64,000 nt of DNA from an uncultured Caryophanales bacterium (GCA_946628005.1 CAMOWA010000001.1:119549-183548); one strand, 5' to 3'; shown: positions 50,364-60,573, counted from the first letter of the stretch. The notes: generated from the letters alone by a model not told the origin. Program-made: numbers and translations.

Positions 50364-50440
<77 letters not shown>

Positions 50441-50459
50441 ATCTGCTTAGTACTAATAC

Positions 50460-50488
50460 AATGTATCATATTTTTTTTATTTTTGCAA
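50460..50488 (-). promoter_or_regulatory. Promoter of the Ile-Asn-Glu tRNA unit
   Basis: Minus strand TTGCAA (50488-50483), 17-base spacer, TACATT (50465-50460) with TG extension. The remaining 50490-50590 stretch is AT-rich spacer between two divergent tRNA promoters, in which I see nothing else. Confidence 0.6.
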
Positions 50489-50596
50489 GTTGTTTTTTCT
50501 TTTTTTCAACTGCATTTATAGAATACTATACTTTTAATCATAAAGTCAACCCCTTTTTTTATTTTTTTATATTTCGATATTTTTTCAAAAAAATAC

Positions 50597-50625
50597 TTGT
50601 CAACTATCCTAAATTGCGATAAAAT
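50597..50625 (+). promoter_or_regulatory. Promoter of tRNA-Lys
   Basis: TTGTCA (50597-50602), 17-base spacer, TAAAAT (50620-50625), 20 bases before the tRNA. Confidence 0.75.
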
Positions 50626-50644
50626 ATATTTGCAATTTGTAAAT

Positions 50645-50720
50645 GGGCTGTTAGCTCAGTTGGTAGAGCAACTGACTCTTAATCAGTGGGTCTAGGGTTC
50701 GAATCCCTAACAGCCCACCA
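50645..50720 (+). tRNA. tRNA-Lys(CTT)
   Basis: 76 nt with acceptor GGGCTGT/ACAGCCC, anticodon stem ACTGA/TCAGT, loop CTCTTAA, anticodon CTT (decodes AAG), T-arm TAGGGTTCGAATCCCTA, CCA encoded. In a genome this AT-rich a TTT-anticodon tRNA-Lys must exist elsewhere. Confidence 0.94.
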
Positions 50721-50734
50721 TTTATATTTATTTT

Positions 50735-50757
50735 ACTAGCTATTTGCTAGTTTTTTT
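50735..50757 (+). terminator. Terminator of tRNA-Lys
   Basis: ACTAGC-TATTT-GCTAGT followed by TTTTTT. Confidence 0.8.
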
Positions 50758-50762
50758 GTTAA

Positions 50763-50797
50763 AAAAAGAAATCAATTTTTTATATTGATTTCTTTTT
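50763..50797 (-). terminator. Terminator of ddl
   Basis: GAAATCAA-TTTTTTATA-TTGATTTC with A run and T run on either side, converging with the tRNA-Lys terminator. Confidence 0.75.
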
Positions 50798-50799
50798 TA

Positions 50800-52026
50800 C
50801 TATCTTAGTTTTCCTTTTACTCCTTTAGTTCCCTTTAATCCATTTGTAAAGCCTTTTAATATATTTGTTTCAAATGAATGAGTTTTGCTTGTTCTTTTTT
50901 TATAATCTTTTATTCCAATATTAATCATATCATCTAATACCTGACTAAAATTGGTGTTTTTAGCATCCCATAAATAAAATGCTAAGCTTCCTGGGATAGA
51001 ATTTATTTCATTAATATACACTTTATTATTTTCTTCATCAATCAAAAAATCTATTCTTGAATTACCCGAGCTGCCCAAAACTTTAAAGGCTTTCATTGCA
51101 ATATCTTCTATTTCTTTTCGCATTTTCTCATCTATTTCTGCTGGTATTTTTCTATTTGCTGATGCCATTCCTTTGGAAGTAGATTTTGTTGCTGCTTTTG
51201 TTGCTCCTTTAATTTTTCCATTTTTTCCATTTCCTATATATTTATCAGTATATGTTAAAAATTTATTTGCGGATAATACTTCTTCTATTTCACTAACTTT
51301 CTGGTTTTCATAATTACCTATTACTGCAATGTTTACTTCTTTTAATTTTTCAACTACTTCTTCAATTATTATTTTACTATCATACTGAATTGCTTCATCA
51401 ATTCCATCTTTAAGTTGTTGCTCATTTTGGCATACACTTATTCCTACACTCGATCCAGTGGTTGCTGGCTTAACGATTAACGGAAATTTCATTTTCTTTG
51501 CTTTTTCTAATATTTCTTCTTCATTCTGTTTATAATCTATATCATAAAACCAAATGTAATTCGTAATTGGTAGATTAGCACTTTTCCATACATCTTTCAT
51601 AAATGCTTTATCCTGACCAACTACACCTGCATAAACGTTAGGTCCAACATATGGAATTCCAATTGTTTGTAAATACCCTTGTAAAACTCCATCTTCTACA
51701 TTTGTTCCATGAGTAATTGGAAAAGCAATATCAATTTCTTTTACAATATTTTTGAATAAACCTTTCTTCTTTTGTAAAACATAACTTCCATTTTTGTAAT
51801 AAAGAACTACATTATCACTGTATTTTTTTATTAAGTCGAAGTCTTGATATACTTCTATGTCTTTTAACATATCTCCAGTATACCACTCTCTATCTTTTGT
51901 TATATAGATTGGAATAATATCATATTTTTCTTCATCCATTTTATTCATTGCTTGTATAGCGGAAATTATGCTTACTTCATGCTCAACTGTTTCTCCACCA
52001 AAAATAACCCCTACTCTAATTTTCAT
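50800..52026 (-). CDS. ddl: D-alanine--D-alanine ligase
   Basis: A 408-aa ATP-grasp ligase making D-Ala-D-Ala for peptidoglycan. Motifs: IFGGETVEHEVSIISA, the ligand loop FPITHGTNVEDGVLQG, YVGPNVYAGVVGQDK, ATP-grasp FPLIVKPATTGSSVGI, IIIEEVV, and the metal/triphosphate end SRIDFLIDEENNKVYINEINSIPGSLAFYLW. FLTYTDKY matches the Tyr-type omega loop of D-Ala ligases rather than VanA-type D-lactate enzymes. The GSSKGMA-like insertion and Gly/Lys-rich tail make it about 40 residues longer than E. coli Ddl. It is followed by nothing on this strand; murF is upstream in the same unit. Confidence 0.9.
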   Translation of the reverse strand: MKIRVGVIFGGETVEHEVSIISAIQAMNKMDEEKYDIIPIYITKDREWYTGDMLKDIEVYQDFDLIKKYSDNVVLYYKNGSYVLQKKKGLFKNIVKEIDIAFPITHGTNVEDGVLQGYLQTIGIPYVGPNVYAGVVGQDKAFMKDVWKSANLPITNYIWFYDIDYKQNEEEILEKAKKMKFPLIVKPATTGSSVGISVCQNEQQLKDGIDEAIQYDSKIIIEEVVEKLKEVNIAVIGNYENQKVSEIEEVLSANKFLTYTDKYIGNGKNGKIKGATKAATKSTSKGMASANRKIPAEIDEKMRKEIEDIAMKAFKVLGSSGNSRIDFLIDEENNKVYINEINSIPGSLAFYLWDAKNTNFSQVLDDMINIGIKDYKKRTSKTHSFETNILKGFTNGLKGTKGVKGKLR

Positions 52027-52040
52027 ATATATTCACTCTC

Positions 52041-53657
52041 CTATTTTTCGTTATATGTGTCTGGTAAATCATTTTCAAATAATGCAAATACATCACTGTT
52101 ATTTGCTAAATTCCCAATAAAAGGATATGCTTCTCTTACGTCATTAAATACTATTATTTTTTCCTTATCAAATCCCTTTACTAATAACCCCTCTTTTATT
52201 GGTTTTGTTTTTTGTTCGCCTATTAAAATTGCATAGTCGGCTACTTCGGCTATTTGTTCTCCGAAAGTTTTATTATATTCATCTTCTTTGCTCCCTAATT
52301 CAATCATTCCTGGGGTAACGACTATTTTCATCCCTGGCATCATTCCAAGCACTTGAACGGCGTTCTTTGCCCCTACTGGATTAGAATTATATGCATCATC
52401 TATCATATAAAAATTGTTTAATTTTTTTAATTCTAGTCGATGTTCTACCGGTCTAACATTTTTAACCGCTTGTATTAAATCTTCTATTTCAATACCAAAT
52501 TCTCTTCCACAAGCTATTCCACTTAAAATATTATATACATTGTGATTTCCTAATAGTTTTGTTTCAAAAGAATACTTATTTTTGTCATTTTTAAAAGTTA
52601 TGTCAAATGTTGTTCCTTTGTTTGAACATTTAATATTTGTCGCTCGTACATCCACATTTTCAGAATTTATACCAATCCAAATTACTCTAACTTTATTTTT
52701 TAATTTATAGCTTACTTGTTTTGGATCATCAGCATTCAATATAGCAAATCCATCATGTGGCAATGATTCAATCAATTCAAATTTTCCTTGTACTATATTT
52801 TCTTCACTTCCAAAACTTTCTAAATGAGCAGTTCCAATTGTGGTTAATATTCCATACTTTGGTTTAACAAGTTTACATAGTCCTGCAATTTCTCCTTTTA
52901 CATAAGCTCCCATTTCAGCTATAAAAATATCAGTGAATTTGTCCATATTATTATTAATTGTCATTATTAATCCATTATATGTATTTAAATTTCTAGGTGT
53001 TGGAAGAGCATTATATTTTATATTTAATATATCTCCTAATATATTTTTACTACTAGTTTTGCCATAACTACCGGTAATACCTATTATTTTTAAATTTGGC
53101 ATACTCTTAAGTTTATTTTGGGCCTTGGTTTTATAATAGATATATACACCTTTTTCAATCGGAGTATTAATAATTTTAGCAATGAATACAACTATACTAT
53201 TTAAATAAGTCATAATACTTATTATACATAATATAATCCATATTTCTTTGTCAGAATTAATATGTAATCCTAGAAAAATAAAAGGTATAATAAATAAAAT
53301 GGATATTGTTGTAATCAATCTTTTTATTCTTGCTGTAATGACTAGTTTCTTTTTATTCTGATCATTTTTAATATTATTTTTCCATTTTATACCTAATATT
53401 ATATTTATTATTGATATAATAATAACTCCAATTATTGAAATTATTTTTAAATCATAAATTACAAATATCCCAATTAAAGATATGGCTATTGATATTAATT
53501 CATAATCTAAAAATGTTTTTATGTTCTTTTTTAACCACTTTAAGTAACGATTATTTTCGTTATATAGATTTTGTTGTAACATATGAAGATATCTTTTTGT
53601 TTTATATTTATTTACAAATATAAAAGATATTATAAAAATAAATAATGCAAGTATCAT
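52041..53657 (-). CDS. murF: MurF-like ligase with N-terminal membrane domain
   Basis: A 538-aa protein. Residues 1-180 hold about five transmembrane helices (ILALFIFIISFIFV, ISIAISLIGIFVIYDL, IIGVIIISIINIILGI, ISILFIIPFIFLGL and one more). A Mur-ligase core follows: P-loop GITGSYGKTSSKNI, the middle domain MGAYVKGEIAGLCKLVKPKYGILTTIG, LNADDPKQV, HNVYNILSGIACG, RLELKKLNNFYMIDDAYNSNPVG. MurF joins D-Ala-D-Ala to the UDP-MurNAc peptide. Being directly upstream of ddl (14 bases), it should receive the dipeptide that Ddl makes. The membrane domain is unusual compared with soluble MurF. Confidence 0.85.
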   Translation of the reverse strand: MILALFIFIISFIFVNKYKTKRYLHMLQQNLYNENNRYLKWLKKNIKTFLDYELISIAISLIGIFVIYDLKIISIIGVIIISIINIILGIKWKNNIKNDQNKKKLVITARIKRLITTISILFIIPFIFLGLHINSDKEIWIILCIISIMTYLNSIVVFIAKIINTPIEKGVYIYYKTKAQNKLKSMPNLKIIGITGSYGKTSSKNILGDILNIKYNALPTPRNLNTYNGLIMTINNNMDKFTDIFIAEMGAYVKGEIAGLCKLVKPKYGILTTIGTAHLESFGSEENIVQGKFELIESLPHDGFAILNADDPKQVSYKLKNKVRVIWIGINSENVDVRATNIKCSNKGTTFDITFKNDKNKYSFETKLLGNHNVYNILSGIACGREFGIEIEDLIQAVKNVRPVEHRLELKKLNNFYMIDDAYNSNPVGAKNAVQVLGMMPGMKIVVTPGMIELGSKEDEYNKTFGEQIAEVADYAILIGEQKTKPIKEGLLVKGFDKEKIIVFNDVREAYPFIGNLANNSDVFALFENDLPDTYNEK

Positions 53658-53658
53658 T

Positions 53659-54387
53659 TTATTCCTCCTTTAAAAAACTATTTAAAATTGCTATTATTTG
53701 TGATAAATTTTCAAGATATGCATAATGTGTTCCAGGTAATACAATAAGAGCTGCATCTATCATGATTTTTTCTAATTCTTGGGCATCTTTTAGAGGAGCT
53801 TCTGTATCATTATTTCCCCATATTAATAAGGTTGGTTCTTCAATTTCTCTAGCATATTTTGACAAGTCTTCATTTACTACTTCTACTAATGTTTGTCTCA
53901 TGATAGGACTAGCCGCTTTATAATCTCTAGATCCGATATACTTTTTCATGTATTCTCCAAAAGAATTCAGTCCAGGAAGTCTTTTTAAAAATTTCAAAAT
54001 TTTAACACTTAATGATAAATTTTCTTTTATTCTTATACATGGACTACCAAATAAAACTAGTTTTTCGATAGGATTTTTAGATGAGTAATGAATTCCTACT
54101 CTACCACCAAATGAATGTCCCATTACTATAGGTTTTTTTATATTTAATTTCTTAATAAACTTTTCTAATAATAATGAATACTTTTCAATATTCCATTTTT
54201 CTTTTGGTTCTTCACTTTCTCCAAATCCTGGAAAATCTAATATTGTAATCTTAAAATCATTGCAAAGATTATCTCCAATCGGTTTCATCATTTCTATATT
54301 TTGTCCCCATCCATGCAACAATATAATATCTTTTCCTTCACCATATTGAATATAATTTATTTTTAATCCATCAATTGTTATTTTCAT
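53659..54387 (-). CDS. Alpha/beta hydrolase
   Basis: A 242-aa hydrolase-fold protein: oxyanion strand IILLHGWGQNIEMM, FPGFGESEEP, nucleophile elbow MGHSFGGRVGI with the catalytic Ser, acid region LLIWGNNDTEAPL and the catalytic His in LPGTHYAYLEN. It looks like a carboxylesterase or MhpC/lysophospholipase-type enzyme; substrate unknown. Its stop is one base before the murF ATG, so it belongs to the hydrolase-murF-ddl operon. Confidence 0.8.
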   Translation of the reverse strand: MKITIDGLKINYIQYGEGKDIILLHGWGQNIEMMKPIGDNLCNDFKITILDFPGFGESEEPKEKWNIEKYSLLLEKFIKKLNIKKPIVMGHSFGGRVGIHYSSKNPIEKLVLFGSPCIRIKENLSLSVKILKFLKRLPGLNSFGEYMKKYIGSRDYKAASPIMRQTLVEVVNEDLSKYAREIEEPTLLIWGNNDTEAPLKDAQELEKIMIDAALIVLPGTHYAYLENLSQIIAILNSFLKEE

Positions 54388-54408
54388 ATGTTATCCACCA
54401 CTTTTACA

Positions 54409-55203
54409 TTATTTTATTGTTTCTATTTTTTGTAAATAATACTCTGTTTCATTCTTTTCTTTAAATGTATATTGATATGTTTTCAATTTAGAACCAAATT
54501 TAGATAAAAGTTCTTTTTCACTTATTATACCATTTTTTAGAGTTAATTTACCTATATTTTTTGATTTTGAATTGTCAAAATACAAATTAACAGAATTTGC
54601 TAAAGATTTAGGTGATATATTTGTATACTCAATAAATACTTTTTTTTGTGTAACAATTATCTCATCACTTTTAATTTCAGTTTTTTCATTTAGTGATATA
54701 TATTTAGCTAAATTTCTATCAAAGGAAAGATTCGTATAATAAGCATATAGTCCTGTTGACTGATTATAGTCAAAAGCATAAAAATCATTGGCATTAATAG
54801 CTGAAACATTGTATGTTAATTGATCATTAAATAATTTTTTAAAATTATTCTTAATAATTTCTTCTGGTACATATGCTAATATCTTATTTACTTTCATTTC
54901 AGGCAATAAACTTAAGTATAAGGCTAATCCAATATCTATTTTAGATGCTTCAATTTTTTTTATATTATTTAGTGTTCCAAAATATGGAGATTGGGGATTA
55001 TCAAATGCATAATCTAATAATTGCATCTTATCTCGAATATTATATAAAGCATTTAAATTTATTTCCACATCATTTATTTTTGTTAATTTTTCGTTTTTCT
55101 CTTCTGGTTTATCTATTAGTTTATCATATACTATAAAGCCCCCTAAACCTAGTACCAATAAAATAAGAATTATAATTATTATATTTCCTTTTTTGTTATC
55201 CAT
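54409..55203 (-). CDS. Membrane-anchored extracellular protein of unknown function
   Basis: About 264 aa after resetting the start to ATG 55203 (MDNKKGNI), preceded by GAGGGAAATT; the track's earlier start lacks a site. One transmembrane helix (IIIIILILLVLGLGGFIVYDKL) is followed by an extracytoplasmic mixed alpha/beta domain with INDVEINLNALYNIRDKM, a DFYAFDYNQSTGLYAYYTNLSFD block and a C-terminal SKFGSKLKTYQYTFKEKN. I do not recognise the family. It is the first gene of the unit leading to murF and ddl, so a wall-related role is possible. Confidence 0.65.
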   Translation of the reverse strand: MDNKKGNIIIIILILLVLGLGGFIVYDKLIDKPEEKNEKLTKINDVEINLNALYNIRDKMQLLDYAFDNPQSPYFGTLNNIKKIEASKIDIGLALYLSLLPEMKVNKILAYVPEEIIKNNFKKLFNDQLTYNVSAINANDFYAFDYNQSTGLYAYYTNLSFDRNLAKYISLNEKTEIKSDEIIVTQKKVFIEYTNISPKSLANSVNLYFDNSKSKNIGKLTLKNGIISEKELLSKFGSKLKTYQYTFKEKNETEYYLQKIETIK

Positions 55204-55270
55204 AATTTCCCTCACTATTCTTATTTTTATTATATTGAATTATGGATGATTATTCAAGTTTTTTTATGCA

Positions 55271-55312
55271 ATTAAAAAATAAAGAGTTTGATATTTTCAA
55301 AATCTTTATTTT
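55271..55312 (-). terminator. Terminator of cotJBC
   Basis: Minus strand AAATAAAGA ... TCTTTATTT followed by TTTTAATTG, just below the cotJC stop. Confidence 0.7.
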
Positions 55313-55317
55313 ATTTT

Positions 55318-55965
55318 TTATCTTAACAACATATTTTCATAATTATTAAAATCTAAATTGTTTACTATAATATCATTTGCATTATTATTAAAAAGAATTT
55401 GTTTTTGATTATTATATTTTTTTTCATACTCTTCAAATAATTCTTTAAATCTTTCATAATGGACTATTTCTCTTTGCCTTAACCATAAAAGAGGTCCAAT
55501 TACATCATTATCATCTGTTAAATCTATTAAGTTTTCATATACGGCTCTTGCTTTTTGTTCTGCTGCCATATCCTCTGATAAGTCTGCTAATGGATCTCCA
55601 GTTGTACCAAAGTAAGCAGTTGTAAAAGGTACTCCGTTTGCGTCGGTTGGAAATAATGCTTTTGCATGTTCTGCATAATGTGAATCAAGTCCGGCTTCTT
55701 TTATTTCTTCTAAAGTTGCATCTTTCATAAGTTGATATATCATTGTTTCAAGCATTTCTACATGTCCTAGCTCTTCTGTTCCAATATCATTTAAAAGAGC
55801 TTTTCCTTTTTCGTCTGGCATAGTTAATCTTTGATTTAAATATCGAAGTGCTGCACCTAATTCTCCGTTTGCTCCACCATACTGTGTTACTAAGTATTTT
55901 GCCATTCTAAGATCTTTCTTTTTTATGTTTATTGGATATTGTAATTTCTTTACATATTTATACAT
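55318..55965 (-). CDS. cotJC: Spore coat protein CotJC (manganese-catalase fold)
   Basis: A 215-aa member of the Mn-catalase-like CotJC family. Matching blocks from the start are YKYVKKLQYPINIKKKDLRMAK, YLVTQYGGANGELGAALRYLNQR, DIGTEELGHVEMLETMIYQL, HAKALFPTDANGVPFTTAYF and DMAAEQKARAVYE...LRQREIVHYERFKEL. Glu and His residues at the four-helix metal site (EELGHVE, E..R.VH) are kept. It is a component of the inner coat made in the mother cell. It overlaps cotJB by eight bases, the usual cotJB-cotJC coupling. The short Asn-rich tail (NNNANDIIVNNLDFNNYE) is lineage-specific. Confidence 0.93.
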   Translation of the reverse strand: MYKYVKKLQYPINIKKKDLRMAKYLVTQYGGANGELGAALRYLNQRLTMPDEKGKALLNDIGTEELGHVEMLETMIYQLMKDATLEEIKEAGLDSHYAEHAKALFPTDANGVPFTTAYFGTTGDPLADLSEDMAAEQKARAVYENLIDLTDDNDVIGPLLWLRQREIVHYERFKELFEEYEKKYNNQKQILFNNNANDIIVNNLDFNNYENMLLR

Positions 55966-56398
55966 TATATTCCTCCCATGGCCATGGTGATTTTATCCAG
56001 TTAAATTGATTATTTCCTATTTCTTCACTCATAGTTGTCAATGGCCCATATTTTTTTTCATATTCCATCATTAATTCTTCTTTTTTTTGAATATAGTCTT
56101 TATAAAGCATTAAAAGGCTTTGATTATTAGGATGAGTATCTAAATATAGATTTATATCATGAGCTGCAAAAGATATTGATTGAATATTAAATAGTAATTT
56201 TTCTTGTTCATTTCTGGGCTTTAAATTAGCTGGTTGGTAATTCTTATATTGATTATATAAACTCATAAACATATTGCCTTTTTCAAACCCGTCTTTTGGA
56301 TCAAATAAATTATCTTGACTATTTCTTGTTGAAACAAAGTAATTATTTTGGCCTCTGTTAGAGTACCAATCATAATTATAAAATTGATAGTTATTCAT
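55958..56398 (-). CDS. cotJB: Spore coat protein CotJB
   Basis: About 146 aa. The C-terminal part is the CotJB domain: LLFNIQSISFAAHDINLYLDTHPNNQ, LLMLYKDYIQKKEELMMEYEKKYGPLT and the typical FNWIKSPWPWEEYNV ending. The Asn/Tyr-rich N-terminal 60 residues are additional compared with the ~90-aa Bacillus protein and partly resemble the proline-poor region of CotJA, which is not present as a separate gene. ATG 56398 follows AGGGAGACATT. It leads the cotJB-cotJC pair. Confidence 0.9.
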   Translation of the reverse strand: MNNYQFYNYDWYSNRGQNNYFVSTRNSQDNLFDPKDGFEKGNMFMSLYNQYKNYQPANLKPRNEQEKLLFNIQSISFAAHDINLYLDTHPNNQSLLMLYKDYIQKKEELMMEYEKKYGPLTTMSEEIGNNQFNWIKSPWPWEEYNV

Positions 56399-56428
56399 AA
56401 TGTCTCCCTTCATTTTAATTTATTCTAT

Positions 56429-56453
56429 AGACGAATAACTGTATGGATAAATA
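56429..56453 (-). promoter_or_regulatory. Candidate sigma-E promoter of cotJBC
   Basis: Minus strand CATACAGT (56436-56429) matches the sigma-E -10 (CATACAxT), about 31 bases before the cotJB start. TAGAATA roughly 12 bases upstream could serve as -35. The -35 and spacing are imperfect. Confidence 0.45.
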
Positions 56454-56484
56454 CCTATATTCTAGATTTTTTTTAAAAATAGCT

Positions 56485-56513
56485 TGTCAAAATGTCTATT
56501 ATTTGCTAGAATA
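56485..56513 (+). promoter_or_regulatory. Promoter of tRNA-His
   Basis: TTGTCA (56485-56490), 17-base spacer, TAGAAT (56508-56513). Confidence 0.75.
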
Positions 56514-56530
56514 AGGATGTATTTTGAAAT

Positions 56531-56607
56531 GGCGCCGTTGGTGAAGTGGTTAACACGCTGGTTTGTGGCACCAGTATGCATGAGTTCGATTCTCATACGA
56601 CGCCCCA
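56531..56607 (+). tRNA. tRNA-His(GTG)
   Basis: 77 nt including the extra G(-1) opposite discriminator C73. Anticodon stem CTGGT/ACCAG, loop TTGTGGC, anticodon GTG, T-arm ATGAGTTCGATTCTCAT, CCA encoded. The acceptor GCGCCGT/ACGACGC has one C-A mismatch in the middle. Accessory DNA begins immediately downstream. Confidence 0.92.
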
Positions 56608-56646
56608 TTTATGAAAATCGTCGAAATTTTTCGACTTACAGATAGA

Positions 56647-56673
56647 CTCAATTGCTAAAATTGAGTTTTTTTG
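56647..56673 (+). terminator. Terminator of tRNA-His
   Basis: ACTCAATT-GCTA-AAATTGAGT followed by TTTTTT. Confidence 0.8.
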
Positions 56674-56698
56674 TGTTTAAGAAAGGAATGAGACGATT

Positions 56699-56980
56699 AT
56701 GATTAATGAAATCAGACAAGAAATCAATTTAAGCCCCGATTTAGAAAAGAAAATAAATTGGGCAGTCAAATATGCATCTATTAAGGTAAAGGTGCAGAAA
56801 GGAGCTTTAATTAGGCTAGAACCGACTAATATGGCTTATCTAGAACCACACAAGATAGAAATTAACAATAATGTTTTTCTATTTCTAAATGGTAAAGATT
56901 ACTTTTTTATCAATTCTTATGAGAACCAATTCCCTTTTTCGGAATTAAGCTCTCAACTAAAACAAGCATACTTGGGTTAA
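56699..56980 (+). CDS. Small protein of unknown function at the element's left end
   Basis: A 93-aa soluble protein, MINEIRQEINLSPDLEKKIN..., with a helical first third followed by a beta-rich part (LIRLEPTNMAYLEPHKIEINNNVFLFLNG) and a final helix. No family recognised. ATG 56699 has AAAGGA 11 bases upstream, a slightly long spacing. It is upstream of the recombinase leader and shares its orientation. A role in regulation or excision of the element is conceivable but unsupported. Confidence 0.6.
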   Translation: MINEIRQEINLSPDLEKKINWAVKYASIKVKVQKGALIRLEPTNMAYLEPHKIEINNNVFLFLNGKDYFFINSYENQFPFSELSSQLKQAYLG

Positions 56981-56985
56981 TACTA

Positions 56986-57014
56986 TTGACTTTCATTTGC
57001 AAAATGATTATTAT
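56986..57014 (+). promoter_or_regulatory. Promoter of the recombinase leader
   Basis: TTGACT (56986-56991), 17-base spacer, TATTAT (57009-57014), about 45 bases before the leader ORF. Confidence 0.65.
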
Positions 57015-57059
57015 AAATAACCAATGAAAGAGGTATTCTCTAGAAATGGAGGTACATCA

Positions 57060-57112
57060 ATGAAGAAACAAAGAAAAAGAATATTGGAAAAAATTTATAA
57101 TGATAAACAAAT

Positions 57113-57137
<25 letters not shown>
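57060..57137 (+). CDS. 25-aa leader peptide upstream of the serine recombinase
   Basis: A short, very basic ORF (MKKQRKRILEKIYND...) with the strong ribosome site GGAGG 7 bases before ATG 57060. Its last codons lie inside the first arm of a terminator-like hairpin (57113-57160). This is the arrangement of translation-controlled attenuators: stalled or delayed ribosomes on the leader would change folding and let transcription reach the recombinase. Too short for the track. The trigger is not evident. Confidence 0.6.
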
Positions 57138-58996
<1,859 letters not shown>

Positions 58997-59029
58997 ATAA
59001 ATTGCGTGGCACGTTTTGTTTCGTAAGAA

Positions 59030-59116
59030 ATGAAAGTGGCGATAGCAATTTCAAAAATGACTGATGAAGTTTTAGAAAGGATTCTCTATTACGAAGAAGT
59101 CATTAGTGAATTCTAA
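59030..59116 (+). CDS. Possible 28-aa peptide between recombinase and relaxase
   Basis: ATG 59030 opens MKVAIAISKMTDEVLERILY and ends at TAA 59116. The ribosome site is weak (TAAGAA). The 258-base gap otherwise contains the inverted repeat at 59132-59179. Coding status is uncertain. Confidence 0.3.
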   Translation: MKVAIAISKMTDEVLERILYYEEVISEF

Positions 59117-59131
59117 GGCGACTAGTCTTAG

Positions 59132-59179
59132 CTCCCACATTTTGATGAGACTTTAGGGATTGTCAAAATGTATAGGGAG
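59132..59179. other. Candidate oriT: interrupted inverted repeat upstream of the relaxase
   Basis: CTCCC-A-CATTTTGA ... TCAAAATG-TATA-GGGAG forms two stacked stems (5 bp and 8 bp) around TGAGACTTTAGGG. It lies about 75 bases before the MobV relaxase gene, where MobV family nick sites usually occur. A further TATTTTGACA copy of the arm follows. Confidence 0.5.
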
Positions 59180-59254
59180 TTAGATATTTTGACATAATCA
59201 AAATTGTCTAATCCTTTCAACACAAGAAAACTCTAAAATGGAAGGAGGAAATAT

Positions 59255-60568
59255 ATGGAACTTAGTTATTCATTCCACGTTGGAGTTGATAAAAATAAGT
59301 CATTACGAGGTAAACAATTAGCAAAAAATAGTAAGTATGAAAGCAAATCTCAAACCAATAATGCGATTCAAAATCAGGCTCAACTTACTAAAGCTGATAA
59401 ACACAATTTAAGAAAATATGAAAACAATTCTGAACAAATTGAAGTCATTGTTGGCACAAATAATTTGGTTGAAGATGTAAAAAATACTTACTTAGATTTG
59501 TTTGAAGAAGCTCGTATTGAGTTCAACTCTACTCAAAATAGAAAAGGCAGAATGATTAACAATTACTTCAAACACATTGCCGATGATAACAAACATGATC
59601 TTGCAGTTCCTATCATTTTAGAGATTGGAGATATGTATTTTTGGAATACTATCTCACTTGAAGACAAAAGAAAAATGACTCAAGTTTTTAAAAATCAAAT
59701 TAAAGATTTAGAAGAATTATTACCTAACTTTAGAATATCTAATGCAGTAATTCATTATGATGAATCTTCTCCTCATATGCATATTATGGGTGTCCCTTTT
59801 AAAGAAGGTAAAAAGAATGGTATGTCTCTTCAAGTTGGTAAAGCAACTGTCTTTACTAAAGATTCATTATTAAAAATTCAAGATACTATGAGAGAAAAAT
59901 GTATCAAAGAATTTAATGAAATGTACGAAGGAGATTATACCCTAAAACTAAAACAAGAAGGAAGAAATGAAGATATTAATGTAAATGATATGGCTCATTA
60001 TAGACAATCAACAAGAAATATTCAAAAGAGTCAAGAATCACTACAAAAATTAAATGATGACGCAGAAAAACTAAATGAAAAATCTGAAGAAGTTTATGAA
60101 TTAGTTAATAATCTAAAACAACAAACATTAAATAAAAACAACTTCACTATCTCAAAAGAAGCTATAGAAAAGATTAATGACTATATTGTAGATTCTAGAA
60201 AAAGCACTAAAAATATTCTTAATACTAATGAAATAACTAATATAGTTAATGAATATAAAGAAGACTTAGTTAATCATAAAAAAGAAGTTAGATATTATAA
60301 AGAACAACTAGAAGAAAAAGATAATAAGATTAAAGATTTAGATGAAAGCAATAAGAGTTTAGTAGAATCTAACTCTGCTCTAAAGAAAGAAAACTTGAGT
60401 TTAAAAGAATGGATGTCTGTCCTAAAAGATAAGATTTATAAAATTAAAACAATGTTATTAACTGAAGTAATTAATAAGATTATTCCTAAATCCTTTTTCG
60501 ACAAATTAGAAAATATGGGTCTATTCAAGATAGAAAGACCTAAGGAAAACGAAAGGACAAGAGAATAA
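59255..60568 (+). CDS. mob: MobV-type relaxase (Pre/Mob family)
   Basis: A 437-aa plasmid/IME mobilization relaxase. The N-terminal SYSFHVGVDKNKSLRGKQL region leads to a palm domain with the metal-binding motif AVIHYDESSPHMHIMGVPF, the H-x-DE-x-x-PH-x-H signature of MobV proteins that nick oriT. Residues 240-420 form a long coiled coil (LQKLNDDAEKLNEKSEE, YYKEQLEEKDNKIKDL). ATG 59255 follows AAGGAGGAAATAT. The usual catalytic Tyr is not obvious, as in MobV members using other nucleophiles. It relies on a conjugative helper, since no mating-pore genes are visible. Confidence 0.92.
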   Translation: MELSYSFHVGVDKNKSLRGKQLAKNSKYESKSQTNNAIQNQAQLTKADKHNLRKYENNSEQIEVIVGTNNLVEDVKNTYLDLFEEARIEFNSTQNRKGRMINNYFKHIADDNKHDLAVPIILEIGDMYFWNTISLEDKRKMTQVFKNQIKDLEELLPNFRISNAVIHYDESSPHMHIMGVPFKEGKKNGMSLQVGKATVFTKDSLLKIQDTMREKCIKEFNEMYEGDYTLKLKQEGRNEDINVNDMAHYRQSTRNIQKSQESLQKLNDDAEKLNEKSEEVYELVNNLKQQTLNKNNFTISKEAIEKINDYIVDSRKSTKNILNTNEITNIVNEYKEDLVNHKKEVRYYKEQLEEKDNKIKDLDESNKSLVESNSALKKENLSLKEWMSVLKDKIYKIKTMLLTEVINKIIPKSFFDKLENMGLFKIERPKENERTRE

Positions 60569-60573
60569 TTAAA

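Noticed and set aside
50800-52026. Ddl as a VanA/VanG-type D-Ala-D-Lac or D-Ser ligase
   Set aside because: The omega-loop keeps the Tyr/Lys pattern of D-Ala ligases and no van regulators or VanX/VanT genes are near; the Lys/Gly-rich insertion and tail occur in ordinary clostridial-type Ddl.
53659-54387. Hydrolase as a dedicated peptidoglycan enzyme
   Set aside because: Only operon position supports it; the sequence is a generic alpha/beta hydrolase.
56608-56700. Attachment-site duplication of the tRNA-His 3' end
   Set aside because: No second copy of the tRNA 3' sequence was found in the rest of the window.
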